A stretch of DNA of 64,000 nucleotides from Nitrospina sp. (GTDB lineage Bacteria > Nitrospinota > Nitrospinia > Nitrospinales > JACRGP01): positions 1 through 64,000 of the forward strand of contig JACAVV010000028.1 of the NCBI GenBank assembly GCA_024648695.1, given 5' to 3'. Both the position numbers and the translations under genes were made by a program. Numbering within the stretch: the stretch's first letter is position 1; every line of letters starts with the position of its first letter. The notes below the pieces were generated by a model, which had not been told where the DNA came from, did not search any database, and saw nothing but the letters and a program-made list of their open reading frames with translations. Shown piece after piece: positions 18,371 through 27,494 of the stretch.

Positions 18371-20323
18371 ATGTTGCATCTGGTTAGAAAGCACGCCCAT
18401 TCCTGGTTGATCCAGGCAGTCTTGTGGACCATTATTCTGGCTTTTGTCGGAACGATTTTTTATTCCTGGGGAATGGGTGGGTCGACGCGCCTGACCGGAG
18501 GTGTCGTTGCCACCGTGGGTGATCGGGAAATCCATATGAATGAATACGATCAGGCTTTTAATAATCTTGTGGATTTTTACCGGCAACAGTTTAAGGACCG
18601 TTTTTCCGAGCAGATGATTGCCAGCCTCAATCTGAAGACTGCCGCGATGGATGCCTTGATTCAAAAGAAACTCCTTCTTATGGAAGCAGACCGGCAAAAT
18701 ATTCAGGTGAGCGACACCGAACTGGCAAGCCATATCTCCAGCATTCCCGCCTTTCAAAACGAGGGCAAATTCAGCTCAAGAATGTACCGGAACTTTTTAA
18801 CCTTCAGACGGTTGACCCCTCTGGAGTTTGAAGAAAGCCAAAGGGAAGTCCTGCGGGTGGACAAGGTTCAGAAGTTGATCCAGGAAAACGTAAAAGTCAC
18901 ACCGACGGAAGTGATGGAAGTGTTTAAGCATGAAGAGGAAAAAGTTAAATTGAAAATGCTGGCGATTCCGGAAGACTTTTTCAAAGATGAATCGGAAGTG
19001 ACCGACGAGGAAAAGAAAGACTACTACAAAAAACACAAGGCCGAGTTTGAAGTCCCGGAAAAAATAAAAGTTCAATACGTAAAAATAACACCAGAAAGTT
19101 TTGCAAAAGACATCGAGCTTAAGGATGAGGACATTGAAGAATTTTATAATTTGAAAATCGCCGATTATATGGTGAAGAAACAATTTAAAGCGCATCATAT
19201 TTTGCATCGCGTTGAGACGCCATCCTTCGATGACAAATCCAGCGAAGAAGAAAAAGAAAAGAAAAAGAAGGAGAATGAAGAAAAGGTCAAAAAAATGGCC
19301 GACGAAACTTTGAAAAAATTGAAAGACGGCGCCTCCTTTGAAGAAATGGCCAAAGAGGTGTCCGATGACAAAGCCTCCGGAAATAACGGCGGAGATTTGG
19401 GACAGTTCTCAACGGGAACGATGGTCCCCGAATTTGAATCTGCTTTGGACAAACTGAAACCCGGCGAGCTTAGCGAACCGGTGTTGTCGCCATTCGGGTA
19501 TCACATCATTCGTCTGGATGAAAAGAAGGAAGCGCGCACAAAACCGCTTTCGGAAGTTAAAGATCAGGTGGTCAAATCCTTGAAGGAAATCAAGGGAAGG
19601 CAAAGGGCGCGGCGAACGGCCAAGCATATTAAAAAGCTGGCGGATAATGATAAAAACCTGGCCAGCGCCGCCAAAAGCAAGGGCGTTCAAGTTAAAGAAA
19701 CGAAATTCTTTTCTACCGATGACAGAAACCTGGAAGATATCGGAATCGCTCCCAAATTCTATGAGCAAGCGTTTAAGTTGAAAGTCAATGAGATCAGTGA
19801 AACCATCAACACGCCCAAGGCTTCTTTTGTGCTTAAAGTTGCAGAGGTCAAGCCACCCTATGTCCCGGAAATGAAAGTTGTCGATGATGATTTGGTCAAG
19901 GCGGTGAAGAAGCAGAAAAACCGGGACGCTACCTTGAAAAAATTCAAGGAACTTAAGGATAGCATAAGCGAAGAAAACACACTGGAAAAAATCGCCAAAG
20001 ACAATGGCCTAAGTGTTCGCAACACCCCCCTCTTTAACCGGGAAGACTCCATTCCGGGTGTTGGTAATATCAAGGAAATCAAGGACAAGGCCTTCGCTAT
20101 GAAATTGGGGGGATACGCTTCAACTACTGTTCGCAAACGTCATTATATTTTCAAGCTGGAAGAGCGCAATAAACCGGGTGAACCTAAAGAGGATCAAAAG
20201 CTGGATATTTACAATCGCCTGAAAACGCAAAAAGGCAACAGTCTCTTTCAGGAATGGATCGACAAACTCCGCAACGATATGACGGAGCGGCAGGAACTTA
20301 AGATTGATTCGACTTTGCTTTAA
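18371..20323 (+). CDS. ppiD: PpiD/SurA-type periplasmic peptidyl-prolyl isomerase
   Basis: Membrane-anchored periplasmic foldase of 650 aa. A short cytoplasmic N-terminus (MLHLVRKHAHSW) leads into one membrane segment at about 14-34, then a SurA-N-like helical chaperone domain (about 40-200), and a parvulin rotamase domain (about 272-385) with FKAHHILHR, GGDLGQFSTGTMVPEFE and PVLSPFGYHIIRLDE. A second degenerate parvulin-like unit may follow. A lysine/glutamate-rich insertion (about 290-315) interrupts the parvulin domain. PpiD helps newly exported proteins leave the Sec translocon. AAAGGAG lies about ten bases before the ATG. Confidence 0.88.
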   Translation: MLHLVRKHAHSWLIQAVLWTIILAFVGTIFYSWGMGGSTRLTGGVVATVGDREIHMNEYDQAFNNLVDFYRQQFKDRFSEQMIASLNLKTAAMDALIQKKLLLMEADRQNIQVSDTELASHISSIPAFQNEGKFSSRMYRNFLTFRRLTPLEFEESQREVLRVDKVQKLIQENVKVTPTEVMEVFKHEEEKVKLKMLAIPEDFFKDESEVTDEEKKDYYKKHKAEFEVPEKIKVQYVKITPESFAKDIELKDEDIEEFYNLKIADYMVKKQFKAHHILHRVETPSFDDKSSEEEKEKKKKENEEKVKKMADETLKKLKDGASFEEMAKEVSDDKASGNNGGDLGQFSTGTMVPEFESALDKLKPGELSEPVLSPFGYHIIRLDEKKEARTKPLSEVKDQVVKSLKEIKGRQRARRTAKHIKKLADNDKNLASAAKSKGVQVKETKFFSTDDRNLEDIGIAPKFYEQAFKLKVNEISETINTPKASFVLKVAEVKPPYVPEMKVVDDDLVKAVKKQKNRDATLKKFKELKDSISEENTLEKIAKDNGLSVRNTPLFNREDSIPGVGNIKEIKDKAFAMKLGGYASTTVRKRHYIFKLEERNKPGEPKEDQKLDIYNRLKTQKGNSLFQEWIDKLRNDMTERQELKIDSTLL

Positions 20324-20440
20324 AAATGTAAAGGTAGAATTAGAGATTTTATTTTATTGTTAGATCCCAATAAAACTTTTTCTCCCAATTTTCGAAAATT
20401 GAATAATTCAGAATTTTTTTCAGGCGAGCCTGCGATGGGA

Positions 20441-20617
20441 TTAAAGAATTCCCAAATTTATTATTAAATCTTCAGGGAATTTCTCGTCCTGTTTTTTCAC
20501 ATCCTTCCATACCTCATAAAAATGGACGGCCGATTTAGCATCTTCAAGTGTAATTAAAAATACTATATCGAGTGCTTTTATGTTTTCAACTTTTGAGGCC
20601 TTACAACACACAAACAT
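20441..20617 (-). CDS. Small ORF, 58 aa, possibly the 3' part of a frameshifted gene
   Basis: An open frame starts ATG at 20617 and encodes a protein-like sequence with DIVFLITLEDAKSAVHFYE and KFPEDLIINLGIL. I do not recognise it. Directly upstream, in another frame, a reading from TTG at 20673 (overlapping the thiDN stop) gives IEDLFKKENGMSVNDAIKC, which also looks coding; the frames meet in a T/G-rich stretch near 20605-20617. Together they could be one protein of about 75 aa broken by a frameshift. There is no ribosome-binding site before the ATG. The remainder of the gap back to ppiD is AT-rich and includes a 16-base palindrome at 20386-20401. Confidence 0.35.
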   Translation of the reverse strand: MFVCCKASKVENIKALDIVFLITLEDAKSAVHFYEVWKDVKKQDEKFPEDLIINLGIL

Positions 20618-20669
20618 TTAATAGCATCATTTACCGACATTCCATTCTCTTTTTTAAATAAATCTTCAA

Positions 20670-22049
20670 TCAAATGCGTTTCTTATTAGCCCGATGGATT
20701 TTCAGAACTCGATCTACTAGTTCTGTTACGTTCGGGGCTAGGACTCGAATCATTTCTTCTTTGCCCATACCACCAACATCGTAAATGATATCGGGAACAA
20801 AACCGCATTTCAGGATCGTTGTTTCTGTACCCCATTCCAATGAAGAACCTTCTTTCACCTTTACATTTTTTGGCTCGTCCGCGCGGTTAAAGGAGGCGAT
20901 GCTGAACTTTAGCTTTTTGCAAGCGTTCAAAATGGCCTCTGTATATTTTATATTGATCACAGCCCGCTTGCTTGAATCATATTTCATTGCGGTCAGCACA
21001 ATGTTGGCTACATGCCGTGAAGCACCAAATGCGGGTGATGCGAAAGTATTAATATCTTCTCCCACTTTAATGATGCGGCCAGGGATGCCCAAAACGTCGT
21101 CATGATTGCGAGCGCTTTTCAATCCGACTCCCATATTGGTTTGAACTTCCGGGACAAGATCGCCGATTTTGTGATCCTTCAAGGTTTGCAATCCGGCACT
21201 CATTTCCTGAAAAAGTGCCCAGCGCTCTGCATCCTGATAAAGCGATGCCAAAGGCTCCACACTCCCCATTCCTTCAGCAGGTTGCACATTTCCCAGAATA
21301 GCTTTCTGAATGAAAACCTTTGCTGACCGCACTGCCGATTCCAGCGAATCACCTTGCGAGAGCTTCCCCGCAATTGCAGCAGACAAAACACATCCGGTAC
21401 CATGAAGGTTTTCCTTTACCAGTCTCTCAGACTCCAAAACCAATCCTTTTTTCCCGTCATAGAAAAAGTCGTCCGGATTTCCCTTGGAATGACCACCTTT
21501 GATAAGAACGTTTCGGGCTCCCAGTTTACATAAGGCTCGGGCGGCTTTTAACTTTTGCCGCGAGTCTGAAGCTTTAACTCCTGTCAAAGCCTCGGTCTCC
21601 GGCAGGTTGGGAGTGACTAACAATGCCAAAGGCAACAGTTTTTCCTTGAGCGCTTCCACGCCTTTTTTGGAAATCAAACGTTTACCGGAAGACGACACGA
21701 TCACCGGATCCACCACCAGGTTTCTGACCCGGTTATTTTTTAGTATTTTGGCAACGATTTCGACAACCTCTTCATTTCCCAGCATTCCCGTTTTAACAGC
21801 TTGCGGTTTGCGGTCGGCAAAAAGAGCGTTCAATTGGTTTTCGACCACTTCCCCCGGCAAATGATGGGTATTCACCACGCCATGCGAATTTTGCGAGGTA
21901 ATGGAAGCGATGACCGATTCACCAAACACTCCCAGCGAAGCAAAGGTTTTAGTGTCTGCCTGAATTCCTGCGCCACCACTGGAGTCAGAACCGGCAATGG
22001 ACAGGGCTAATGGAACCGAATTTGATTTCGACTGATTTTTTGTATTCAT
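20670..22049 (-). CDS. thiD: ThiDN: HMP(-P) kinase fused to thiamine-phosphate synthase ThiN
   Basis: Bifunctional thiamine enzyme. The N-terminal half (about residues 12-265) is ThiD, which phosphorylates hydroxymethylpyrimidine and its phosphate; it shows SIAGSDSSGGAGIQAD and the C-terminal LHGTGCVLSAAIAG. The C-terminal half (about 285-455) is ThiN, an alternative to ThiE that joins HMP-PP and thiazole phosphate; seen are PAFGASRHVANIVL, RAVINIKYTEAIL and VPDIIYDVGGMGKEEMIRV. The ThiDN fusion is best known in archaea and some bacteria. I chose ATG at 22049 (459 aa) over an upstream TTG. It is 63 bases behind glmS. No thi-box riboswitch is visible. Confidence 0.92.
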   Translation of the reverse strand: MNTKNQSKSNSVPLALSIAGSDSSGGAGIQADTKTFASLGVFGESVIASITSQNSHGVVNTHHLPGEVVENQLNALFADRKPQAVKTGMLGNEEVVEIVAKILKNNRVRNLVVDPVIVSSSGKRLISKKGVEALKEKLLPLALLVTPNLPETEALTGVKASDSRQKLKAARALCKLGARNVLIKGGHSKGNPDDFFYDGKKGLVLESERLVKENLHGTGCVLSAAIAGKLSQGDSLESAVRSAKVFIQKAILGNVQPAEGMGSVEPLASLYQDAERWALFQEMSAGLQTLKDHKIGDLVPEVQTNMGVGLKSARNHDDVLGIPGRIIKVGEDINTFASPAFGASRHVANIVLTAMKYDSSKRAVINIKYTEAILNACKKLKFSIASFNRADEPKNVKVKEGSSLEWGTETTILKCGFVPDIIYDVGGMGKEEMIRVLAPNVTELVDRVLKIHRANKKRI

Positions 22050-22112
22050 GGAATTTAATGTATAAGGTACACCGCACAAAGCGCGGTTCAATTAATAACT
22101 GAAAATGACAGC

Positions 22113-23933
22113 TTAACCCACCGTGACCGATTTTGCCAGAGAACGTGGCTTGTCGACATCCCTCTTCAGGGAAGTGGCTGTAAAATAGGCGAACAATTGG
22201 GCGATCACCAATTGTAATAATGGAGCTATCATGGGGGAAACTTTGGGAAGGATCAACTCTTCACTGAACAGATTTTTATTTTTTCCGCGCTCGTCAAAAT
22301 GGATACCGAGGACAAATCCCGACCGCGCCCGAATTTCCTCGACGCAATGCATGGTTGCCTCATACAGTTTCTTATCCTCTTTGGGAGGAATGAAAACGAT
22401 GGAATTGATTTCGTTGTCAATCATCGCCAGAGTCCCGTGTTTCAGAAAACCGCCAGGCATTCCTTCGGCGTGGACATAGGCCACCTCTTTCATTTTCAAT
22501 GCGGATTCCAGGGCAATGGGATAATACACCCCGCGTCCCAGATACAACCAGTGTTTCATCTTGTAATGGGCATTTGCGATACGGTGAATAAAGCCAGACC
22601 GCTCATTCAAAATGGCCTCAATGATTCCGGGGAATTCCCGCAAGGTCGACATGGCCTGATTCATCTGCTGTTTGTTAATGACTTTCTTTTTCAGCGCCAG
22701 TTTCAATCCAATTTGTACAAGGATGATCATTTGTGACAAGGCGGCCTTGGTGCTGATGACACAGATTTCGGGACCCGACCCTTGCAAGATCACTTTATCG
22801 ACAAAACGCGAAATAGAGGAACCCATCACGTTCACAATCGCCGCCGTCTGCGCACCCTGCGCATGAGCAAATTTCAATGCAGACAGGGTGTCGTAGGTTT
22901 CGCCCGATTGGGATATCGCCAGTACCAGACTCTTTTTTGTCACATTCGAGAGGGACACAAACTCATCCGAACTCAGTGAGGGCAAAAACTCGCGAGCCAG
23001 CGAGGAGATCATGTATTGGCCATATTGGGCAACATAATAAGTGGTGCCCACACCTACCAGATAGGTATGGTCGCTCTTGTATATCATATCCACCACTTCA
23101 TCCAGCAGTTCGCTCTGTATGTCCAACGAGTTTGTCACCGTTTGCGGTTGCTCGTAAATCTCTTTGAGCATGTAATGAGGATATCCGCCTTTTTTCGAAG
23201 ATTCGCTGTCCCATTCGATTTTGGTGATCGGTTTGGTCACTTCAGCACGCGTCAGATAATTTTTCACGATATAGCTGTCCCTGGATATGATTGCAAATTC
23301 ACCATCGTCCAAGACGATAGCGTTTTTTGTATAATCAATGAACGCATTGAAATCGGAGCCCAGATACATACAGCCATCGGCTATACCCAGCATCAAAGGC
23401 GATTCCCTTTTCGCGCAGATGATCTGGTCCGGGTTGTGGCTGGAAATGAAGGCCATCGCGAAGGTCCCTTCCAATTGATGCAGAGTTTTGATAAGCGCCG
23501 TTTCCACATTCCGCGTTTGCTTGAAATACTTATCCAGAAGGTGAGGAATCACTTCGGTGTCTGTTTCGGAATCAAATTTAAAACCTTCACGCGACAACTG
23601 CGTTCGCAAATCGCGATAATTGGAAATGATGCCGTTATGGACCACTGCAAAATTACCATCCTGCGACTGAAAGGGATGCGTGTTGTTTTTAGTAACCTTC
23701 CCATGCGTGGCCCAACGGGTATGGGCGATACCCACTTTACTTTTTATGCGCAACACATTTTCTTTTCGAAAGAAATCTTCCACACCACCCACGTTTTTTT
23801 TAACCGTGATCTTGTCCCGGTTCATCAGCGCCACACCGCACGAATCGTAACCGCGATACTCCAGGCTTCGAATTCCTTCGTACAAGGCATTGGAAATATC
23901 TTTCATTCCGACCACACCACTGATTCCGCACAT
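22113..23933 (-). CDS. glmS: GlmS, glucosamine-6-phosphate synthase
   Basis: Isomerising glutamine:fructose-6-phosphate aminotransferase, first step to UDP-GlcNAc. The N-terminal class II amidotransferase domain has the nucleophile Cys2 in MCGISGVVG, then EYRGYDSCGVAL and HTRWATHG. Two SIS sugar-isomerase domains follow (AISQSGETYDTLSAL; the second around YPIALESALKMKEVAYVHAE) and the C-terminal DKPRSLAKSVTV. The length of 606 aa is standard. It follows the archaeal-type nucleotidyltransferase by five bases. Confidence 0.96.
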   Translation of the reverse strand: MCGISGVVGMKDISNALYEGIRSLEYRGYDSCGVALMNRDKITVKKNVGGVEDFFRKENVLRIKSKVGIAHTRWATHGKVTKNNTHPFQSQDGNFAVVHNGIISNYRDLRTQLSREGFKFDSETDTEVIPHLLDKYFKQTRNVETALIKTLHQLEGTFAMAFISSHNPDQIICAKRESPLMLGIADGCMYLGSDFNAFIDYTKNAIVLDDGEFAIISRDSYIVKNYLTRAEVTKPITKIEWDSESSKKGGYPHYMLKEIYEQPQTVTNSLDIQSELLDEVVDMIYKSDHTYLVGVGTTYYVAQYGQYMISSLAREFLPSLSSDEFVSLSNVTKKSLVLAISQSGETYDTLSALKFAHAQGAQTAAIVNVMGSSISRFVDKVILQGSGPEICVISTKAALSQMIILVQIGLKLALKKKVINKQQMNQAMSTLREFPGIIEAILNERSGFIHRIANAHYKMKHWLYLGRGVYYPIALESALKMKEVAYVHAEGMPGGFLKHGTLAMIDNEINSIVFIPPKEDKKLYEATMHCVEEIRARSGFVLGIHFDERGKNKNLFSEELILPKVSPMIAPLLQLVIAQLFAYFTATSLKRDVDKPRSLAKSVTVG

Positions 23934-23938
23934 ATTCC

Positions 23939-25153
23939 TTATCCTCTTCGCCCTGTACCGACCGAGTAACGGGCCGGAACGATTTTACCGTGGGGAACGA
24001 TGGTCCCCGGTTGTATCGAATTACCCGCACCGATCACTACATTGTCGCCTATAAAAGCACCCAGTTTGGTTCGGCCTGTGGGATACGAACTTTTTCCATT
24101 TTTTACCGTCACCGGTTTCCAGTCCACGTTCCGGTTCACCGTCATGGTCCCGGCCCCGATATCCGCGTTCTCCCCCAATACGCTGTCGCCGATGAAGGAC
24201 AAGCGCCCGATGCGGGTGTTATCGAGAACCACACAGTTTTTCAATTCCACACCATAACCGACCGAACAATTGTCGCCGACGGCGGTGTAACTGCGTATCA
24301 ATGAATTGTTGCCGATATAGCATCCTTTACCAATACAACACGGACCTTCCAGAACCGCGCCGGCTTTTATCATAACGTCGTCTTCGATACGGACGATTCC
24401 CTGAATGGTGACATTGGCTTCCAGCGTCGCGGTTTTTGCGATTGATGACTTCTCCCAGGAATCCATAATAATCTTGTTGGCTGTTAAAATTTCCCATGGG
24501 AATACGATGTCCATCCAGTCCTCTTCCCACATGGATGCGCGCAATCCGTCGTCCTTCACCATTGCCTTCAGCGCGGCTTCCATTGACTTGTTGTTTTTCT
24601 CCAACAGGTCGAAAAAGGTGGATGGCAAAATATAAACTCCAGACAAAACGTAATTGCCCAAATCGTTCCCCTTGGGTTTTTCTATAACCTTTGTGATTTT
24701 CATTTGTGCGTTCAGGAAAACATTTCCGAACATAGCGTTGGATGGAGGCAGGCAAATAGAGGCGACCGGACTCTTGAAAAAATGAAACGATTGCTGAACC
24801 TTCGAGAAAATGTTGGATGCGGTCAGCGTATCGCCATAAATCAAAAGGAAATATTCACCGGGAACGATTTTGTTTTTCACTTGAAGAATCGCGTCCCCTA
24901 TTCCTTTAGCCGACTTTTGCTCGAAGTATTGTACATTGATTTCGTTATTGGCCAACTCGCCAATGCGTTCAATGAGGGATTCCTTTTGATGCCCAACCAC
25001 AACGAAAATGTCGTTGATGCCGGAATTCCTGAGAAGCTCCAGGTTGCGGTCAAACAGGTATTGCCCCGCCAGACGCATCATGGGAATAGGACGTGTGTTG
25101 GTAAAAGGCTTCAGGTGAGACCCTTTTCCTGCGGCAAGAATGACTGCTTTCAT
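23939..25153 (-). CDS. Archaeal-type bifunctional sugar-1-P acetyltransferase/nucleotidyltransferase
   Basis: Protein of 404 aa with an N-terminal nucleotidyltransferase domain (about 1-230, LAAGKGSHLKPFTNTRPIPMM) and a C-terminal left-handed beta-helix of hexapeptide repeats (about 245-390). This layout and the TRPIPMM signature resemble archaeal GlcN-1-P acetyltransferase/UDP-sugar pyrophosphorylases. It lies between a GlmU uridylyltransferase domain and glmS, so it probably acetylates GlcN-1-P and may also transfer UMP. The nucleotide-binding start GKGSHLKP differs from the usual GxGTRxxP, so the transferase half may be weaker or altered. Confidence 0.82.
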   Translation of the reverse strand: MKAVILAAGKGSHLKPFTNTRPIPMMRLAGQYLFDRNLELLRNSGINDIFVVVGHQKESLIERIGELANNEINVQYFEQKSAKGIGDAILQVKNKIVPGEYFLLIYGDTLTASNIFSKVQQSFHFFKSPVASICLPPSNAMFGNVFLNAQMKITKVIEKPKGNDLGNYVLSGVYILPSTFFDLLEKNNKSMEAALKAMVKDDGLRASMWEEDWMDIVFPWEILTANKIIMDSWEKSSIAKTATLEANVTIQGIVRIEDDVMIKAGAVLEGPCCIGKGCYIGNNSLIRSYTAVGDNCSVGYGVELKNCVVLDNTRIGRLSFIGDSVLGENADIGAGTMTVNRNVDWKPVTVKNGKSSYPTGRTKLGAFIGDNVVIGAGNSIQPGTIVPHGKIVPARYSVGTGRRG

Positions 25154-25169
25154 GGCATCATGACCTTAT

Positions 25170-25946
25170 TCAGACCCTAGGAGGTTCCGGGACCCTGAAC
25201 TGTTCGGGGTTTTCTTTAACAATCTGCTCGGCGCGTTTCAAGTCGTCAAGGGTATTGATTCCTAAAATTTCATCTGCATCGTTTGTGAACTCAGCTACGA
25301 CCTTATGTTGGTGATTTACCATATATTGAATCGTATCGGTCAAATAGTATTCCTTCTGAGCGTTGTCGTTGCCCAGCGACGATAACGCCTTAAATAACAA
25401 ACAGTTATTAAAACAATAAATTCCCGCGTTGTATTCGTCAATAGTTTTTTCGGTTTCATCGCAATCTTTATTTTCGACAATGCGTATCACCTGTCCTTGA
25501 GGATCTCTTACAATCCGACCGAAATCTTTTAGTTCAGTCGTTTTAAGGACCAGCAAGGTGCAATCTGCAAATGACTTTCTATGGGTGTCCAGCAGATTTA
25601 ATAGTGTCCCGGATTTCACTAAAGGCATGTCGCCACACAAAACCAAAACATCCCCCTCGAAGTCCTTGAGTACAAGCTCTGCCTGCTGTACCGCATGCCC
25701 GGTGCCCAATTGTTCTTCCTGCAAAACGCACTCAATATTTTCATGCGCAAAACGCGACTTGACTGCATCGGCTTGATATCCCACAACCACCAAAACGCGC
25801 TCGGCCTGGAGGGGTTTCAGCGATTCCAAAACAAAAGAAAGTAAAGGTTGACCCTTTAAAGGATGAAGCACCTTTGCTGAAACCGATTTCATTCGGGTTC
25901 CCTTTCCTGCCGCTAAAACGATTACAGCAAGTGGATTATCTGGCAT
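25170..25946 (-). CDS. glmU: GlmU uridylyltransferase domain, stand-alone
   Basis: GlcNAc-1-P uridylyltransferase (258 aa), matching only the N-terminal half of bacterial GlmU. The signature LAAGKGTRMKSVSAKVLHPL, then QEEQLGTGHAVQQA, VLCGDMPLV and the substrate-binding EYNAGIY are clear. The left-handed beta-helix acetyltransferase half of normal GlmU (about 450 aa) is absent, and the reading frame ends cleanly. The neighbouring archaeal-type protein 16 bases downstream can provide it. This gene starts the glmU-(AT/NT)-glmS-thiDN series. Confidence 0.9.
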   Translation of the reverse strand: MPDNPLAVIVLAAGKGTRMKSVSAKVLHPLKGQPLLSFVLESLKPLQAERVLVVVGYQADAVKSRFAHENIECVLQEEQLGTGHAVQQAELVLKDFEGDVLVLCGDMPLVKSGTLLNLLDTHRKSFADCTLLVLKTTELKDFGRIVRDPQGQVIRIVENKDCDETEKTIDEYNAGIYCFNNCLLFKALSSLGNDNAQKEYYLTDTIQYMVNHQHKVVAEFTNDADEILGINTLDDLKRAEQIVKENPEQFRVPEPPRV

Positions 25947-26178
25947 GGATATGAACCTGAAAAAGGGGTATCAACAAGAAACGAAATTTGAGGCAGGAAC
26001 TTTGAAATGCAAATAATATAAGGATTAAAGGCTTGTTAGGCCTTGACTCTGGAATATAACAAAGGGCTTGAAGAGGGTCAAGGAAAATACCCATTCTGGT
26101 TTTTTATTAAGAAATGAAGGCATTATTTTTCAATAAATTACAACCCGATGCTTTCTATTGATATAATTAATCCGATTG

Positions 26179-27465
26179 ATGGACTGCCCTTTAAATGAGT
26201 TATTGAATTTTTTTTGGACCCACCAACCAAGCAAAATTATGATTCAAAGTTCTTTTTCTAAAATTCCATTTTGTGACCTAATATGGTATTTTCCGAAATC
26301 CCTTATTATAAAAATCAGTTCGTTTCTGCTTTTAGGTTTCATTATTCATTGGTCCCTTTTAAGCACAGCAGATTCGCAGGAATTAGTAATCGGCCAGGAA
26401 GAATTGGCGAATAATGAACAACTGTTTATTTCCAGCGAACGTCTTCCCAAAGGTTGGAGAGTGGCTTCCGACCCAGAATTGGTCAAATTTGGAAAGCGAT
26501 GGTGGTTGTTTTTCAATTCAATAGAATTGAATCGAAAGAAAAGTTTTCCCATTCACATACTTTCTGCCAGCTTACCCGCAGGTAAATCTCTTTCCGCTCC
26601 TGCGTCCCTTTGGAAAGTGAATCCAGTCCCTGCAATATCACCTGGTCCCAAAGGTACCTGGGACGATCACACAACAGAAACTCCCAAGTTTGTTCATGGC
26701 TACGATAATCAGCGTGAAGAATGGGTGGGCCGGATCTACTATCTGGGTTGGAGCATAATTGAAAAAAGAGTCAAGGATTATCGTATCGGCTTTGCAGAAT
26801 GGGATGGCAAAAGCTGGGTCAAGCATCCTGATCCAGTGATTACCGGAACCCATCGCTGGGAAAAGTTACACGGCTACAGTTTCATCGGCGATCAAACAGC
26901 CTGGTACGAACCGGGCGACGGACCCAATGGCGAAAACGGAACCTGGCATATGTGGTACCAGACAGCAAGTAAACCTAAAGAGGGAGGCGTTTCCCTGGTA
27001 CATGTAACGAGCAAGGACGGTGTAGTTTGGTCGGAGAAAAAACGGCTCACCCACAAAGTTCCCTTTGCAAACCAGTTGACCAAAACCGGTCCGTTTCACA
27101 TGGATGTTTTAGTCAAAAACAACAAATTTTATTTCGCAGGATTTTTATACAATCAGGCGGACATAACCAAGCAAGGCCTTTGGCTTACGACTTCCACAAC
27201 GCCTGACGGTAGCGCTCCCGGTGATTTTTCCAAGTGGTATCCACTGATATACGAAAACAACGGAATCTCGTGGCATGACTCTGGACGCGAAAGTTCCAAA
27301 TGCCATAAGACAGGTTTGTTTTCTGCCACGATTAAAGAAGATGCGGGAAAAACCTGGCTTTTTTATCATGGGTACTTTCGCAAAGGAAAAGTAAAGAACG
27401 TGTGTCAGGACAACTCAAAAAACGACGGGGCTATAGGCCGGGCATTGATTTCAGAGCTACCCTGA
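26179..27465 (+). CDS. Membrane-anchored or secreted beta-propeller-like protein
   Basis: Protein of 428 aa with an N-terminal signal anchor at about residues 43-62, followed by a soluble domain with repeated beta-blade-like segments: PELVKFGKRWWLFFN, VGRIYYLGW, RIGFAEWDGKSWVKHPDPVI, GTWHMWYQTASKP and KTWLFYHGYF. The pattern of an aromatic strand followed by a short strand resembles the five-bladed propeller of GH43/GH32-type glycosidases, but I cannot place catalytic acids securely, so no activity is assigned. The start could also be ATG at 26239. It is a single gene, with MarR convergent. Confidence 0.7.
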   Translation: MDCPLNELLNFFWTHQPSKIMIQSSFSKIPFCDLIWYFPKSLIIKISSFLLLGFIIHWSLLSTADSQELVIGQEELANNEQLFISSERLPKGWRVASDPELVKFGKRWWLFFNSIELNRKKSFPIHILSASLPAGKSLSAPASLWKVNPVPAISPGPKGTWDDHTTETPKFVHGYDNQREEWVGRIYYLGWSIIEKRVKDYRIGFAEWDGKSWVKHPDPVITGTHRWEKLHGYSFIGDQTAWYEPGDGPNGENGTWHMWYQTASKPKEGGVSLVHVTSKDGVVWSEKKRLTHKVPFANQLTKTGPFHMDVLVKNNKFYFAGFLYNQADITKQGLWLTTSTTPDGSAPGDFSKWYPLIYENNGISWHDSGRESSKCHKTGLFSATIKEDAGKTWLFYHGYFRKGKVKNVCQDNSKNDGAIGRALISELP

Positions 27466-27494
27466 GGAGAAAAACTCACAAGATTTACCAGTCT

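Noticed and set aside
20386-20401. 16-base palindrome CAATTTTCGAAAATTG downstream of ppiD
   Set aside because: Perfect but very AT-rich and without a T run; could be chance in such sequence, so not called as terminator or operator.
23016-23969. Long plus-strand open frame of 317 codons
   Set aside because: It is exactly antisense to glmS, whose protein is certain; the frame is a shadow of its codon usage.
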